A program made the translations under genes and the position numbers. The notes beneath the pieces are model-generated. The model did no database searches, was not told the DNA's origin, and worked only from the letters and a program-made list of their open reading frames with translations. A stretch of 64,000 nucleotides of DNA from Allantophomopsis cytisporea. Lineage: Eukaryota > Ascomycota > Leotiomycetes > Phacidiales > Phacidiaceae. The stretch covers positions 1,798,001-1,862,000 of the forward strand of contig CP103036.1 in the NCBI GenBank assembly GCA_024752435.1. The letters run 5' to 3'. Below are positions 11,066 to 24,358 of the stretch, piece by piece (position 1 is the stretch's first letter; each line of letters opens with the position of its first letter).

Positions 11066-12805
11066 TTACCATCCATTGTAAAATCTCCAAGAGGATCTGA
11101 AATTCTTCTCCACAGGAATCTCCAGCAAAAGTGCCCTCAAAAGTTCTATGGGCATCTCATTCTCCTTCAAAATACGATCATGGAATGATTTCTCGTCCAT
11201 CATGCCAGCTCCGACCACCTCATCACGCAGTGCATAGAACTGCAGAGCACCAATCATATAGCCAGCTTGATACAGCGGAGAGTAGTCTCCGCTGAGTGAG
11301 CGACGCACCTCGCCTTCAGCTGTCGCACGCTCATGACCCACTTGGTGTACCAACATATCGACACACTCCTGGGGCGTCATGTCACCCAGATGGAATTTTA
11401 TCGAGAAGATGATACGTGCACAGCGATGCATCCTCCAGAATAACATTCCTACGCGGTCTTCAGGCGAGCGCTGGAAATTCTTGTCCCATAAAATCATCTC
11501 CCAGTATAATGACCAACCCTCGATCCAGAATGGTGTATCAAACATTTGGCGATAGGGACGATACCGAGCGATCATATGCATCTGGAGATGATGCCCTGGA
11601 ATGAGCTCATGAAAGACTGTAGCGCGCGCGAAATGGATATTATTGCCGCGCATGCTCATTAATTTCGCGTCGTGCGACATTGTCGAGGTTGGGTAGGAGA
11701 CCTCTATAGATTCTCCACCAAGAAAGAAAGGATTGACCCTTTGAGCGGCTGGCGGCATCATGAACATTCGCCAATTTTCTGCGGCTATTGATGGAACCGT
11801 CACTAAATCGTACTTCTTGATATACTCTATCGCTTCGACGGCGAGATCGCGGATCAGTTTGGGCTGCTCCCCGGGTCCAACATAGTCATTCTTCACAACC
11901 TCTAATGCATCTTGCCAGTTGTCATATCCCAGCTCAGACGACGCTTTCTTCATCTCCACCTCACACCAGATCCATTCCTTTTCACCAATTGATATTAGCT
12001 CTTCCGGTGTGTAAGGGATCTTTTCAGCTTCCAGATCTGCCAACAATCCCTCGCGTCCTATCGGCTCGCCCACAATGGTGTCTTCGTCGCCTGGTTTGAT
12101 ACCCACCAATTCTTCTCTTATAAGAGCTGAAATATCTTCAAGGCCTTCAGCAACGTACGTGTGCGGCTCCTTGACCCACCATGAGAACATTGGATCATAA
12201 TCATCAAAGAAACCAAACCATTCAAGAAGATGACCGCGAAGCTCATCCGTTATTGTTGCTGCACGAAAGGCGCTTGCCTTGTCCAACTTCATCTTTTCCT
12301 CCTTGATGTCACCTTTCGTACTCACAATCTTCTTTCCAATCTCGTGCATGTCTTGTGCAGCCTTCTTCCCATCCATAGGTATCATATTCTGTCGATCCTC
12401 ACAAAGACGCGTAATACCTGCCGCGAATGAGAGTAGCAACATTGCTTTTTTATCTCTCTCTGCGGCGAGCTCTAGTTGCCGCATGTTTCGATGGAGGTAG
12501 TTTTGGAGTAGCAAATAGTCAATCTTTTCTTGTTGACTCAAGCAATCAAAGCAAACATTTCTCAAATCGTCTAGTTGTTCATTATAGTATTCCTTTAATC
12601 GCGAGCTCCGTGAAGTAGATGTCTTGATATTGTAGAAGCTCCTAATATCGTCAAGGTCCGCGGATACTCGTCCAATTCGGTGTTGCATGTCTTCAACTTC
12701 CGAGCCTAGTTGCTCATGATAGTGGTCCTGTCGCATGGTGGTTTGCTTCGTGGTCACGCTGCTTTCCGCTTCGCAGCGCAGCTGTTTCTTGAACTTCTGT
12801 CGCAT
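11066..12805 (-). CDS. DUF885 family putative zinc metalloprotease
   Basis: This is a single-exon gene of 579 residues starting at ATG 12805. The zinc-site motif HELIPGHHLQ lies at about residues 398-407, followed by FDTPFWIEGWSLYWEMI, where the Glu is a likely third ligand. That order (HExxPGH, then a downstream EGWxxY) is diagnostic of the DUF885 family, which is related to M32/M3-like gluzincins. The N-terminal 300 residues are helical with many charged segments. No signal peptide or membrane span is visible, so it is probably cytosolic. The C-terminus has GYMIGALQFYALRDEV, also typical. Substrate is unknown; peptidase activity is inferred from the motif. The next gene downstream (+) is an oligopeptide transporter, a possible functional partner by theme only. 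Confidence 0.85.
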   Translation of the reverse strand: MRQKFKKQLRCEAESSVTTKQTTMRQDHYHEQLGSEVEDMQHRIGRVSADLDDIRSFYNIKTSTSRSSRLKEYYNEQLDDLRNVCFDCLSQQEKIDYLLLQNYLHRNMRQLELAAERDKKAMLLLSFAAGITRLCEDRQNMIPMDGKKAAQDMHEIGKKIVSTKGDIKEEKMKLDKASAFRAATITDELRGHLLEWFGFFDDYDPMFSWWVKEPHTYVAEGLEDISALIREELVGIKPGDEDTIVGEPIGREGLLADLEAEKIPYTPEELISIGEKEWIWCEVEMKKASSELGYDNWQDALEVVKNDYVGPGEQPKLIRDLAVEAIEYIKKYDLVTVPSIAAENWRMFMMPPAAQRVNPFFLGGESIEVSYPTSTMSHDAKLMSMRGNNIHFARATVFHELIPGHHLQMHMIARYRPYRQMFDTPFWIEGWSLYWEMILWDKNFQRSPEDRVGMLFWRMHRCARIIFSIKFHLGDMTPQECVDMLVHQVGHERATAEGEVRRSLSGDYSPLYQAGYMIGALQFYALRDEVVGAGMMDEKSFHDRILKENEMPIELLRALLLEIPVEKNFRSSWRFYNGW

Positions 12806-13541
12806 GCTGGGTCCTACTTATTGGTTGGTGTTATTCAGATATACTGAATCGCTTGACGAAAACAAAAACGTGTGGTGGTTCAAAGAAATACCATAACAAC
12901 GCACATGAAGATATGGCAGGATAGAAGTTGACTCTGATACTTCCATCATACAGTCAGTGAATGGCCCGAGGTCCCCTTGTTCCTCGCCTGCTAAGGTTTC
13001 TTATCTCTCTTTATATTATCTTTTATCGCGATTAGATACCACCATCTCATGCTTGGTTGTCCGGGGCTTGTATAAGGATTTCACCCAACACTTCATATGA
13101 GCTTGTACCTTTTGATGCTTGATTCCCCGTGTCTGCAGAAGGCCAAGGATAGACCCTTGATTGTCTGGGTATCTGTGTACGTATAACCTAGTCAGCATCT
13201 TTAGATAAGCTACCACTACTTGCAAACATAAAAACAATAAGATGCTGTGAATGGGTGAATGAAGCGAGCTCATGGATTACACAGAATGAAAGATGGGATA
13301 TTCAAAGATAGTATGGGGTGCCTATCTAAACATAACACAGTGATAACCTAAAATTCCCCAGGTACAACGTTACATACCTCGAGAAAGGCTTCTAGATTCT
13401 GGAATGCTTGAGCACCGGAATAGAATGTGTATCTGTGGAAGTATCAATGCTCAAGTATATATTCGAAGTTGTAGCCATGGAGGACATGTGGGAAGTTTTG
13501 AGGTATTTCGGTATCATATTCACGGTCTCAACTAATCCGTG
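12806..13541. other. Divergent intergenic region, DUF885 / OPT
   Basis: This 736-bp spacer between the minus-strand DUF885 gene and the plus-strand OPT gene could serve as a shared promoter. Only short frames with no motif are seen. Confidence 0.45.
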
Positions 13542-16500
13542 ATGACGTGGAAACTTTGGCCCGCGCGGAACGGCCCGGCAACAGACATAATCGAGAGCTC
13601 ATCAACCAATTCCGAGACAAACGAACGGCTGAAAGTCAATGAGAAGCACCCCGAACAGCAGGAAATTTCCGTTGATGCAAAAGATGTTTCGGCATTCGAG
13701 AAGTCGCATCAATGGGATCCTAATCTGCCGCAGGAGAAAATTGATGCTTTGCACCAAGCTGCCAAAACAGGAGATGTCGAGGCCATCAACGAGGTCGAAT
13801 CTGCTTTCGCCGATGACTCCCCATACGAAGAAGTACGAGCTGCTGTGAGAAATACCGATGGAGAGGAGGTAGCGAATACTGTGCGTGCCTGGGTTCTTGG
13901 TATGATTTTCGTAACTATTGGTAGTGGTTTGAATATGTTTTTAAGCATGAGGTTTGTACAATCAGATAATAGTCTTATCCAATAACTGACTAAACAATTA
14001 TAGGAGCCCAGCTATCTCTTTCCCATCTATTGTGGTGCAATTGTATTCACACCTTCTGTCTCTTCAGGAACTTACTGACAATGGGTGAAGACTTGTGTAT
14101 CCAATTGGGTGTTTCTGGGCAAGAGTGATGCCTACGAAAGCCTTTAACACTTTTGGACTACGCTGGACCTTTAATACCGGACCTTTCACCATAAAAGAGC
14201 ATGTAGTTATTACTGTAAGATTCTCTGGCTTCAAATCTTAAGAAATGCTAACTCGTCCTACAGCTTATGGCAAAGTAAGTCGAGTGATGAGAAGCTCAAG
14301 AGTCTTCCAGCCCTGAAAGAAGCAAGTAATTATTAACCTAACCATTAATAGCGTATCAATCGGATATGCTTATAGCACCGATGCATTGCTTGCTCTGGCA
14401 GGAAAGCGTAAGTGCACTTCTACAGATTGATTATCGGCACAGCTAATGAAAGAAGCATTTTACAACTTGAGTATGGGATGGGGCTTCCAATTGCTATTTA
14501 CATTGAGTAGTCAATTGATTGGAATCTCTCTTGCTGGGTTGTTCCGCAGGTTTCTTGTCTGGTAAGTTGATCTCCCAGACATATCAAATAATGTTAATTT
14601 ACTAGGCCTTCCGCTATGATTTGGCCCGGTCAGTTTTCGAATACGTCTCTCTTCTATGCTCTTCATGACAAAAGTCAACCGGCAACTGCGGAAACCAATG
14701 GATGGAAAATATCACAATACCGTTGGTTTTTGTATCTAATGATTGGATCCTTCATCTACTACTGGTACGTTTGGAACTCTTGAAATATATGGGTTTGATG
14801 CTAAATAACTTAAGGATCCCAGGAGTCCTTTGGCAGGGTCTCTCTGTGTTTGCTTTTATAACTTGTAAGTACAAATGCCCACATGTTTCTAAGGTCACTT
14901 CTAATTGCTTGGTCAGGGATCAAACCAAATAATGTTGTGGTAAATCAGTTATTTGGAGGGTTCACAGGACTTTCTCTGATTCCAATTACGTTCGACTGGA
15001 CGTAGGTGCCAATTCCTTCTTAATATTGTTACATGTATACTAATGCTCTGGCAGATACATCACCGGTTATCTTGGTGACCCATTACTTGCTCCTGTTCAT
15101 TCTTTATTCAACACCCTAGTTGGCTTAGTAGTTTTTGTAATGATCACCGCTATTGGGATATCTTACTCAGGCACTCTGTATGTTTTACTCAATCTAGATA
15201 CATACTCTAGGCTTACAGTAATCAGATACTCGGATTATTTAGAGCTCAACACATCATCGACCTTTGACAATACCCAAAAAAGCTACAATGTTACTCGAAT
15301 TCTCACATCGGACTTTACATTTGACTTGGCCAAGTACAAGACCTATTCTCCGATGTTTCTGGCTCCTACATTTGCTATGAATTATGGGTTGTCTTTTGCT
15401 GCACTTACCGCGGCCATCGTTCACACTGTTCTTTTCAATAGAAAGGAGATTTGGTACAGATGGAAGGCCGCCAAGAACCAAGAGCCTGATGTTCATATGA
15501 AGATGATGGCAAAGTACACTGAAGCTCCTGAGTGGTGGTATGCTGCTTTGTTTGTCGCCTCTATTGCGTTGGGTCTCGCGACTACATTGGGTTTCCCTTC
15601 GCAATTGCCTTGTAAGTCCATTCATCGTTCTGCTGTATGTGAATATCTTTCTGATAGAATTTAGGGTGGGCATTCTTCGTCTCTAATATCATTGCATTTA
15701 TTTTTGTAGTAGGTAACTCTATGACTTCGTTGAAACACGCACTTAATTTCCCAGATACCAACGTGTATGATTCTTGCTACCACAAACATAGCTCTTGGTA
15801 AGCCTCCATCTTCCTAATTGACAAGACAAACTACTCATGATTATCAGCCCTCAATGTTCTCTCCCCTTTCTTGGCTGGCTTCATGATTCCTGGTAAACCT
15901 ATTGGTGTTATGGTTTTCAAGGTATACAGCACCATTACCCTGGGCCAAGCGTAAGTAGCTCTTTAATCCTCCATGATTTCCGCGCCTAACAAAATGATAG
16001 ACAAACATATTGCGGAGATCTGAAGGTACATGAAGGACTTGTGACATGATAACGGACACTATGGCTGATGAAATATAGCTCGCTCATTACATGAAAATCC
16101 CTCCAAAAACTGTCTTCATGTGCCAAATCATTGCTACAGTTTGGGCTTCGTTTGTGCAGATAGCAGTTATGAACTGGACTCTTGGAAACATTGAGGATGT
16201 GTGCACAACGTACGTCGATGTGAACCTTATATCATAACATGATAGTGACGTATTTAGAACGCAATCTGCTTCCTTTACCTGTCCGAACGGCAAGACCTTC
16301 TTCTCATCAAGCATTACTTGGGGTTTGCATTCATATCATCGATTCATCGTAACTTTGGCTAACTCCAACTCAGGTGTAATCGGTCCAAGCCGCATGTTTG
16401 GTCCCGGCTCCATCTACTCTGGTATGCAATGGTACTGGCTCGTAGGCGCACTCTTGCCGGTCTTTTTTTTCGTCCTTATGCGCGCCTTTCCACGTTCTCC

Positions 16501-16967
16501 AGCTAGACTTTTGAATGCCCCAGTCATGCTTGGAGCTATGGGCTGGCTACCACCGTATGTCTTGATCCTCCGTTCTTATTATCTAATCGAGAATTAACTT
16601 ATCAACTTCATCAACAGAGCTACGCCTCTCTCCTTTTCCACTTGGGCTATTACAGGATTGATTTTCAACTTGTGGATCCGTCGTCGCTGGTCGGGTTGGT
16701 GGCATACGTACAACTATGTCACAGCCGCGGCACTTGACTCGGGACTCATCCTCGCTACGATCGTGATCTTCTTCGCTGTTACACTCCCAGGCGCTACCAT
16801 TCCGCAGTGGTGGGGAAATGTGGGAGTATTCAATACCTTAGTATGTACTGTTCTTTCTGCTCTCAAAATGGGATTTAAAGCTGATGAAGATTATGTAGGA
16901 TGCTTCATATACTGCCATCAGAAAAACAGTCGCAGATGGAGAGACCTTCGGACCTGCAACTTGGTAG
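13542..16967 (+). CDS. OPT family oligopeptide transporter
   Basis: This intron-dense gene (at least a dozen short introns) starts at ATG 13542 and stops at TAG 16965-16967. The N-terminal ~115 residues are acidic and cytosolic (DPNLPQEKIDALHQAAKTGD). Many membrane spans follow. Recognisable OPT pieces include SPAISFPSIVVQL, PTKAFNTFGLRWTFNTGPFT, the FYNLSMGWGFQLLFTLSSQL span, PGVLWQGLSVFAFITW, SPMFLAPTFAMNYGLSFAAL, the IPGKPIGVMVFK loop typical of the family and IGPSRMFGPGSIYSGMQWYW. It ends GETFGPATW. The product probably imports small peptides or metal-peptide conjugates through the plasma membrane, proton-coupled. The terminal exon is joined by a 3' AG at TATGTAG. I did not fix every internal exon edge. 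Confidence 0.85.
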
Positions 16968-17553
16968 CTCATAAGATCAGTCTAGATCTAGCATGTTACC
17001 GCCAAGGCCTATCTGATCAAACACATAGAAATTGAAGATAAGCTGTTAGACAGAATAGTTGTAGAATGCGAGACCTTTTCTTCTTGCTTTAGTTCTTCAT
17101 TGTTTTCATTTATGGGAGGGGTTTGATCACTACTTGCTTGCATCTTCCATGAGGAGCCTCTTTCTAAATTTTACGGCTTTTCGTGATAATATTGCTGTCC
17201 TAATTTCTCACGATCACAGTATTTTCTTTTAGGTCCGTCATCGTCTGAGCGAGTATCTTTGTCCTGGCGTGTTTAGGATTTGCGGACAATTAGCAGTTAT
17301 GGAAATAGTGAATTGAGCTATCTGAAGCCAACGGATGGTTACACCTCCCTGGCTGTCGTATCACCGTATCTCATTTCTGGATACTGCAGAAAGTCACATG
17401 CATGCGACGTAATGAATAAGCAAATCTCCAGTAACATAAATATCCCACTATTGAGACATTTTCAAAAACTGCTGATCGTAGTAACGGCCTCTTTGAATTA
17501 TTAAAATTGCATTTAACACAGATTTACCTCCTGAGTAACAATCAAAAGCCACG
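16968..17553. other. Intergenic between OPT gene and FAD monooxygenase
   Basis: This 586-bp AT-rich spacer follows two genes in the same orientation. No coding signal is seen. Confidence 0.5.
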
Positions 17554-19017
17554 ATGTCAGCCACGAGTAGCCCTCTGCGAGTTCTGGTAATCGGTGCTGG
17601 TAAGCACCTTTCATCTATTTTGCCTGTATTACTATGAAAAATCGCTAACGACGCATGCAAAAGGACCTGCTGGACTTCTGATTGCACAAAGTCTGAAGAA
17701 GGTCATAGCTGTTTTGTTCTCTATTCATTCGACTGAGTCTAACATTGTCAGGTCGGCATCGCTTGTACTGTATTCGAATCTGATGCCTCAAATGCAAGCC
17801 GGCCGAGGGACTGGAATTTTGGCATCTACTGGGCACAATCTCCTCTCGCCGATTGTCTGCCTGAAGAACTTGCCCAGCAGCTTGAAAATGTTCAAGTTGA
17901 TGAGCACAAACCTGCCGAAGATGACTTCATGCCTGTGTTCAATGCAGAGAATCACGAGCTGCTGGTTGCAATGGCAGCTCCATTCACCCTTCGTTTGCAT
18001 CGACGCAAGTTCCTGAAATTGATATCTACTGGCCTAGATATCAGGGTAAGTTCTTTGGGTGCTACAGTTTACCATTTTCACTGACAAACAATCCCAGTAT
18101 GGTAAAAGATTGACAAAGGTAGATTCCAAGGACGGAATTGCAACAGCGACTTTTGAAGATGGTTCAATAGAAGAAGGAAACCTTCTGGTGGGAGCTGAAG
18201 GTTCTCATTCACCAACACGAGAGTTCCTTGTTGGGCCGGAGAGAGCAGCTCTCATACAATCCCCCATCGTGGCCAGCGCCATCATGACGAAGCTTCCAGC
18301 AGAGGCAGCCTTGAAAGCGACGAAAATGCACTATAGATACACGATTCACATTCATCCCAATGGAACATTCACCTGGGTTGGTAGTAAGTAGCTTCTCCTC
18401 AACATAATACCGAACTCGACTCATAGACTCCCTCACAGTCCATGACACTGTTGGCCGCAAAGATCCAGCAGATTGGGAGTTTATGATATTGCAAACCCGG
18501 CCTTGCCCCGGACAAGATGACACTCCAGCGAAAGGCGCCGGGGTAGTTGCAGATGTCAAAAACATTGCGACGGATTTCGCCCAACCATTGCGGTTCATCT
18601 TGGAATCGATCCCAAACGATGCTCCTGCTTGGCATAACCGAAAATCATTGTGGCCTACGCAAGACTTCGACGACCGTAATGGGACAGTGACAATTATAGG
18701 TGATGCTGCTCATCCAATGACATATCGTGAGTTGATTCTGGGGTGTTTCTAAAGTACAATGCTCACAACGCTGTGTAGATCGTGGGCAAGGCCTCAACAA
18801 TGCAGTTCTCGATGTTGGCAATTTCTTCAGGTTGCTCAAAACAATGGAAAGTCATACCCCAGAAGCTTTAGCAGAGGTTGTGTCTACCTATCGTATAGAA
18901 CTGTGTGAGCGAGGAAAAGAGGCTGTTTTGGCTTCGAATGAAAACACACTTTTGCTGCATGACTGGTCTCAAATAAAGAAGTCACCATACTTTAGCAAGG
19001 GTCTTAACGAGACGTAA
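17554..19017 (+). CDS. FAD-dependent monooxygenase
   Basis: Six exons predict 399 residues: 17554..17599, 17664..17701, 17752..18045, 18098..18380, 18427..18726, 18779..19017. The N-terminus forms the Rossmann FAD-binding motif VLVIGAGPAGLLIAQSL, split by intron 1. The middle has LVGAEGSHSPTREFLVG, the family's DG-like motif region. Near the C-terminus, GDAAHPMTYHRGQGLNNAVLDV is the second FAD contact (GD...P...GQG). The fold is that of group A flavoprotein hydroxylases acting on aromatic or polyketide substrates; the actual substrate is unknown. Intron 2 uses an unusual GTCATA donor, but the junction is required to restore KKVGIACTVFESD. No membrane anchor is seen. It follows the OPT gene in the same direction, 586 bp away. 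Confidence 0.85.
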
Positions 19018-19620
19018 GGGTTCAATTTCAGAAAGATGAGGATGATCTGAGCGGAAACAAGTGAATCAGATTGCCAAGTGTTAGGATTGTATTACCAAAT
19101 TGTCATTAAAGATCATTTCTCATGTGCTGCGCTACATTTCTGCGAACCTATATATCAAATCAATATGCCGTTGGCTTGGGTTTTGTCCCTTGTAGTATAT
19201 CTCAGTCGAACAGTTCTGATGAAATATCTGCCAGTCTCTTACTTTTACATTGCAATAAGCCCTTGCCTCTGTTGATCTAGACAGCCATTTTTCGACAATA
19301 AGGCCATTGGAATGTCGTATTAACCCTAAGCCCCAAGACTCTCCAAGAACCATCATTAACTTTGAAGTTGAAAGTAGCTCACTGATTTATTCATAGATAC
19401 CAAGCACCATACATATATAATTCATGCAAGTACGGAAAATACCATCCACGTATAAAACCCTTAGATGCTCAATGGAACATATGAGCCAGGGTTCTAACCA
19501 GAAGATCATAAGATATCAATCATTGAGTCGTATTCATGCTATCTCTAACTCATCAATAAGAAGAACCCATGTCTGTCCAGGAAACGCCATATCTGCACTC
19601 CATAAGGGTATACAAAATCA
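19018..19620. other. Convergent intergenic region
   Basis: This stretch holds the 3' ends of the plus-strand monooxygenase and the minus-strand PhoD-like gene. No gene is supported. Confidence 0.5.
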
Positions 19621-22600
19621 TCAATTCTTCGATCTCCCAAAGCTCACCAATCGTGACAAAGCACTCGGCCTCCTGACCTCCTCCCAGCTGTCATTTTTCT
19701 CGTACCTCAACGCCGGCACCAGCAATTTATACGGTACCGTAATCCCCGCCGGATCCTTCTGACTAACCTCGACATTGAGCGTGATCTCCAAGCCATGTTC
19801 TAAATTGATGGGGCCAGCAAGGCCTAACTTCCGCTGCTTTTCGGAAAGGCCAGTAGGTGTTCGATGGAAGGGCGTGGGCCGGTCCAGCTGGCGCTCGGAA
19901 GAGAATCCATTCTTTGGCGGCGATACAGGCTCCTCGTCGCTGTCGTCCTCATAGCCGTTGATCCCTCCACTGTCGCGACGGCGAGAAGAGCGTCTGAACA
20001 TGCTCCGGGTCAATGACAGTGAGCGTGAGTGACGGACATTCTCTGGCTCGGGACGGCCTCGAGTACTGACTGGTGGAGCATCAGATCGGAAACTGGGCGC
20101 ATCGGATCGGAAGGTTGGACCACGTGAGCTCACGGGTCGTCGTAGGAGTCCAGCAGGTGGAAGGGGCGGCGAAGGAGTATTTCTATCGGATGGTGTCTGT
20201 GGTGGAGTTGTACCTGGGATATATGGTTTAATCGAGCACCAGTTTCTACGTGGTAGTAATCTCTTGTTGTTGCGGGCACTCCCGTTCACATCGTGTGTGA
20301 ATATTGGTATCATATCTTCGTCTGTTTCGTGGTCCAGATGGTGAACCTTGTTCCGTTTGTTGAGTACATCTGCCATCATCTCGGGTGGAGGTGTGTTGAC
20401 AATAGCCGATGATATGATGTTCGGCATGTATCTATGGTCGCGATCTTTCGGGACACCGAGCTTTGGATTAGAATAAAATTGGCCGATAGCTGCGAGATGA
20501 ACGTCACCACTAGCAAATGTTAGTAGAAGCTCAAGTCCGTGAACTCAATCATTGTACTTACCCAAGGATAGTAACACGGACAGACTTCTCCGCAGCAATA
20601 TGCTGCAGTTCTCGAACAAACCAATTTCGTTCTTCCTTGTGATTTCTAGCTGTCCAATGGTCATCAAGGTCATCCAAAACTTCCACGCCTCCATCAAACT
20701 GGTTCAAAAAGTTTCCAAAGATCCCAGACTTTCCAACTGCTTTGATAGGATCCATGAGTCTCGAAGTCAGGATGTTCTCCAACCATACCAGCCGAGGATA
20801 TGCTATAGGAACACCAAGCAGGACAATTAGATGCTTAGTTTCCCCTTTCGAAATCTCTGCCTCACATCTATCAAGAACCTTGTCGTATGTTTCGTGCGTG
20901 ACAATCTCATCTCGCATTCTCTCTGTACGGCAGTCAAGTCCCAAGAATGCCACCTCCCTTCCCAGAGACATAAATACGCTTCGACTAAGTTCTTTAATAT
21001 AGGGTCCAGGCGCAGCTCCCAAGATCCAGCTAGGCTCAGTATCTTCACCTTCATCAATTATGCTCTGATGCTGGAAAAGCATGTAATACTTGAAAGCAAC
21101 TGCACCCAGGCCAGCAAATACCGGTGTAGACATAAAATGATGAGGGTAAGAACCAAAGCCGTCAATGATATCGTGATCGTCATAAATGTTTACCATAGGG
21201 ATTTGCGAAATAGCAAGACCGAAAAGACCCTGTGAGAACCACATGGCGTACCTCTCAAGATAGAATGCTTCCAATTCCTCCTGCATATGAGGAGTGAATG
21301 GAGCATGATGCTTTTCATGAGGGTTCCGGATTTCGAGCCATTCTTTGAATACAACCGTTTGCTTCATCACGGCATCATTGTAAAGCTGATCTCCACCTCC
21401 AAGCATAACATGGAATGGCTGTGACTGGTGTGTGTTTAGCACATCGCGCCACATCGGGTCAGGGCCGCTGAACTGGTCAGGATTTACGCTCATGCTGAAT
21501 CCATTGCAGCTGTGGAACATGACATTCATTGATTGTCCTCGAGCCGGAACCCAAAACGCAGTGGCAGGACCTCCATTGATACGGTACGCGATTCTTTGTT
21601 GCTGTGGACGAAGTTCAACTTCGATGTGGAAACGCCAGAAAGTGACACCATGCTCGGCATGCAAACGAACTCCTGGGACTTCTTTGAACTTGCCTGCCTT
21701 TTCACCATCTAAACCACGTCTCTTATATCGGCCAGCAAATGATCCTCTAGGATCTTCACTGTTTCCATCAAATCCGGTACCCGCGTCCAACTTGCTCCGA
21801 TGGCTTTCGAAAATACCGTTGTCCGTTTCATCGCGAGAAAGATCCAGCTCTTCTTCCAAATGCTCCACTGGTCTCACAAACTTCGTTTCGCCGGTTCTGC
21901 CAATTTTTGGCAATCCTGCAATTGGATCAACATGTTCAGGAGCCAGTTCTCCAGCGGAGCCATCAACCTGTTCAGGTGGAGTTGACATGAGATCTAAGGG
22001 CTGCAAAAACAATTTTAGTGTTGGAGTCGTCAAATATTTTGACTCAGAATCTTTAGTGACAATCATTACTGTGCCTCGCCATATTTCTCGTCTTAGGGAA
22101 GTGTCAGGTCGTGTTCGACTCTGTATAGTTTCACGACGAATACCACAGTAGCGAAGTAGTGGGCCGCACTTTACGAATAAAGGAGGGTCATATCTTGTAG
22201 GTACTATATGAGAACGGACGCGGATAGACCGCATCGAACGAGTCAGCGAATTGTTTTGAGGAGAACAAACATGGAAGGGATGAGACAGTTTATGTTGAGA
22301 AGGATGTAGACATGTAGATGAATAAGGAGATAAAATAGGAGAAGAAAATATCCTGCTAGCTTTTGGACTAGCTGTCTTCGTTGCCCGTAAAAGCCATGAC
22401 CTGTTTCTTCGTTTTATTCGTGCCACACTATCAGAGGTCCCTTGATAACCAATATACTGTCGAGCACGGGGTAGAACAGGATCATGACCTTTCGTCCAAG
22501 ACGAAGACGGATCATTAGGAGTACTGGTGGAACTGGTCGTGACAAAATCGAATAACTGAACGGGGACTCTACCACGAGTATCATCGTATGCGCCATCGTG

Positions 22601-24358
22601 AGCGCCGGTAGTTTTTGGCCTCAATAAGGAGCCTCTGCGAGGAGCTTTACCCCCTGCTTCCCACCAGGTCTTGTCATTTTCTGTGTCTACAGGCTTGTAG
22701 TCCATATCAAGTAAACTTCCAGCTAGCCGAGCAATCACAGGCTTTCGCCATTCATTAAGACTCCTTGTCGGGGCGTATAATCCTTTACCGGGCTGATAGT
22801 GTCGTCGATCTCGATGAATAATATCAGATAAGTGGTGGTGGTGGTGATGATTGTCTGGATGAGACCTCCCAGATTGTGGTGGCGCCTGTGGCTCTGGGGG
22901 GCTAAGTCGCTCACCATATGATTGTTGTTGCTGAGGAATTACCTTTCTTGGTGGCGGACCTACATCATCACCGGTCAGTTGCTGTATTTTCTTGGCCGAA
23001 TTGCTGCGAACTGGCAGTCCTTCTAATTCGTCGATCGAATCATATTCATGCTCCTCTGGCGGTGGCTTGTTGTTCCGCTGAGATTGAACTCGTTGGTGTC
23101 CAGCTTTCTCGGCCTCCATTCTGATATTGAACCACGGGTCTCCTGGAGGTTCCTTTTTGAGCTTGTTGCTATTGGTCCTCGTAATGCCAATTGCAGCTGC
23201 AGTGCCAGCAGTGACCGCAGATACGCGATTTCGAAAGCTGTTACTGCGCTGACGCTTCTCATCTCCAGTTCGCGGACGTGAAACACTACTGTCTCTGGAA
23301 AATTTCTCCTGTGAGTTAGATGGGCGACTGAAGCTTCGTTCTTGGGAGACTTTAATACGTAGGTCGTCACGATTCTGACTCCTCCCAACCCTAGTATCAG
23401 CCGGTGCAGCTTCTCGGGACACTGCTGGGGGCTGCGGCTGCAGTAGCTCGTGATCTCTGGGGGCGGAAGATTCAAAGCCTGATGATGAGACCGGTGGGAT
23501 ACGTTCACCCTTGTTGGCCTGGTTTGGCCTGATTGTTGCTGATCGGTCTCGATTGCGTGCGTTATTGCTTTCGGCTTCGCGCTCAATTTCACGCTCTTTC
23601 GCAAGACTTTCAGCTCGCCGGAGCTTTTCACGCTTCTCTTCTCTTCCTGCTTCAGAAAGCGTGCGTTCAAGTCTCTGCAGAGGAGATCTGTCCTGAGCGA
23701 TATCCTTAGCTGTTGTCGATGATGATGGGCGGCGATCTGAGCCGCGTTTGGATTTGCCTCTTTGGACAGTGACGTTCTCATTCAAATATGCTTCACCTTC
23801 CGTCACGCTACTTCTTCGTCCTCTTCCCCGACCCTCGTAACTTCTCGGTTCAGAAAGGTAAGTGGTGGGATTTTCATTACCCGTCTCTTCGCGACTTAAA
23901 CGACGACGGGCACGTCCACTTTCCGTAGCAGTCTTCTGGTGAGTAGATCGAGATCTGGTGGTATTTGGACTTACAGGCTGCTTGCCATTGGAAGTACCTT
24001 TGTAGCTGATAGGTGGTCCATTCCGCGGAGCATCCGGTGCAGCTGGAGGAGCCTCGTCCTCATAATACTGACTCCTGTCTCTTTCTCTGCGGCGTCTTTT
24101 CTCCTGGAAGTCTCTCTCGTGGCCCTGCTGGTCGTGGTGAAGTGATGGTGGTCGAGGAGCCAGTCCACCCTGAGGAAAGACCGATTCGACCGGAGATGGA
24201 AACGGGCTATCAAATGTCGCTTCCGTTTGAGTTGAGCCACGATTTGCTCGCGGCAGTTGTGACGAGCCTCTCGTGGTCTCCTCCGAAGCATCAGAACTTC
24301 GACGACGTTCGGCCATCACGGCCGGGGAAGGAAGAGATCCCCAATAGGGTGTTGGCAT
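19621..24358 (-). CDS. Large PhoD-like phosphatase with disordered N-terminus
   Basis: Two exons predict 1561 residues: 24358..20562 and 20509..19621, with a 52-bp intron (GTAAGT...CTAACATTTGCTAG). The start is placed at MPTPYWGSLPSPAVMAERRR because upstream in-frame sequence has no earlier ATG. Residues 1 to ~650 are basic, Ser/Pro/Arg/Gln-rich and low complexity. A His run occurs at 'DNHHHHHHLSDIIHRDRRHY'. The catalytic part begins around FVKCGPLLRYCGI and includes LGGGDQLYNDA, DDHDIIDGFGSYPHHFM, LGLDCRTERM and, across the splice, VTILGGDVHLAAIGQFYS. These are the metal-binding Asp/His motifs of PhoD phosphodiesterases. A basic, Pro/Ser-rich tail follows. The segment near 22170-22400 is odd in composition and could hide an in-frame intron. 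The likely role is a membrane-associated or cytosolic phosphatase; the substrate is unknown. Confidence 0.85.
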
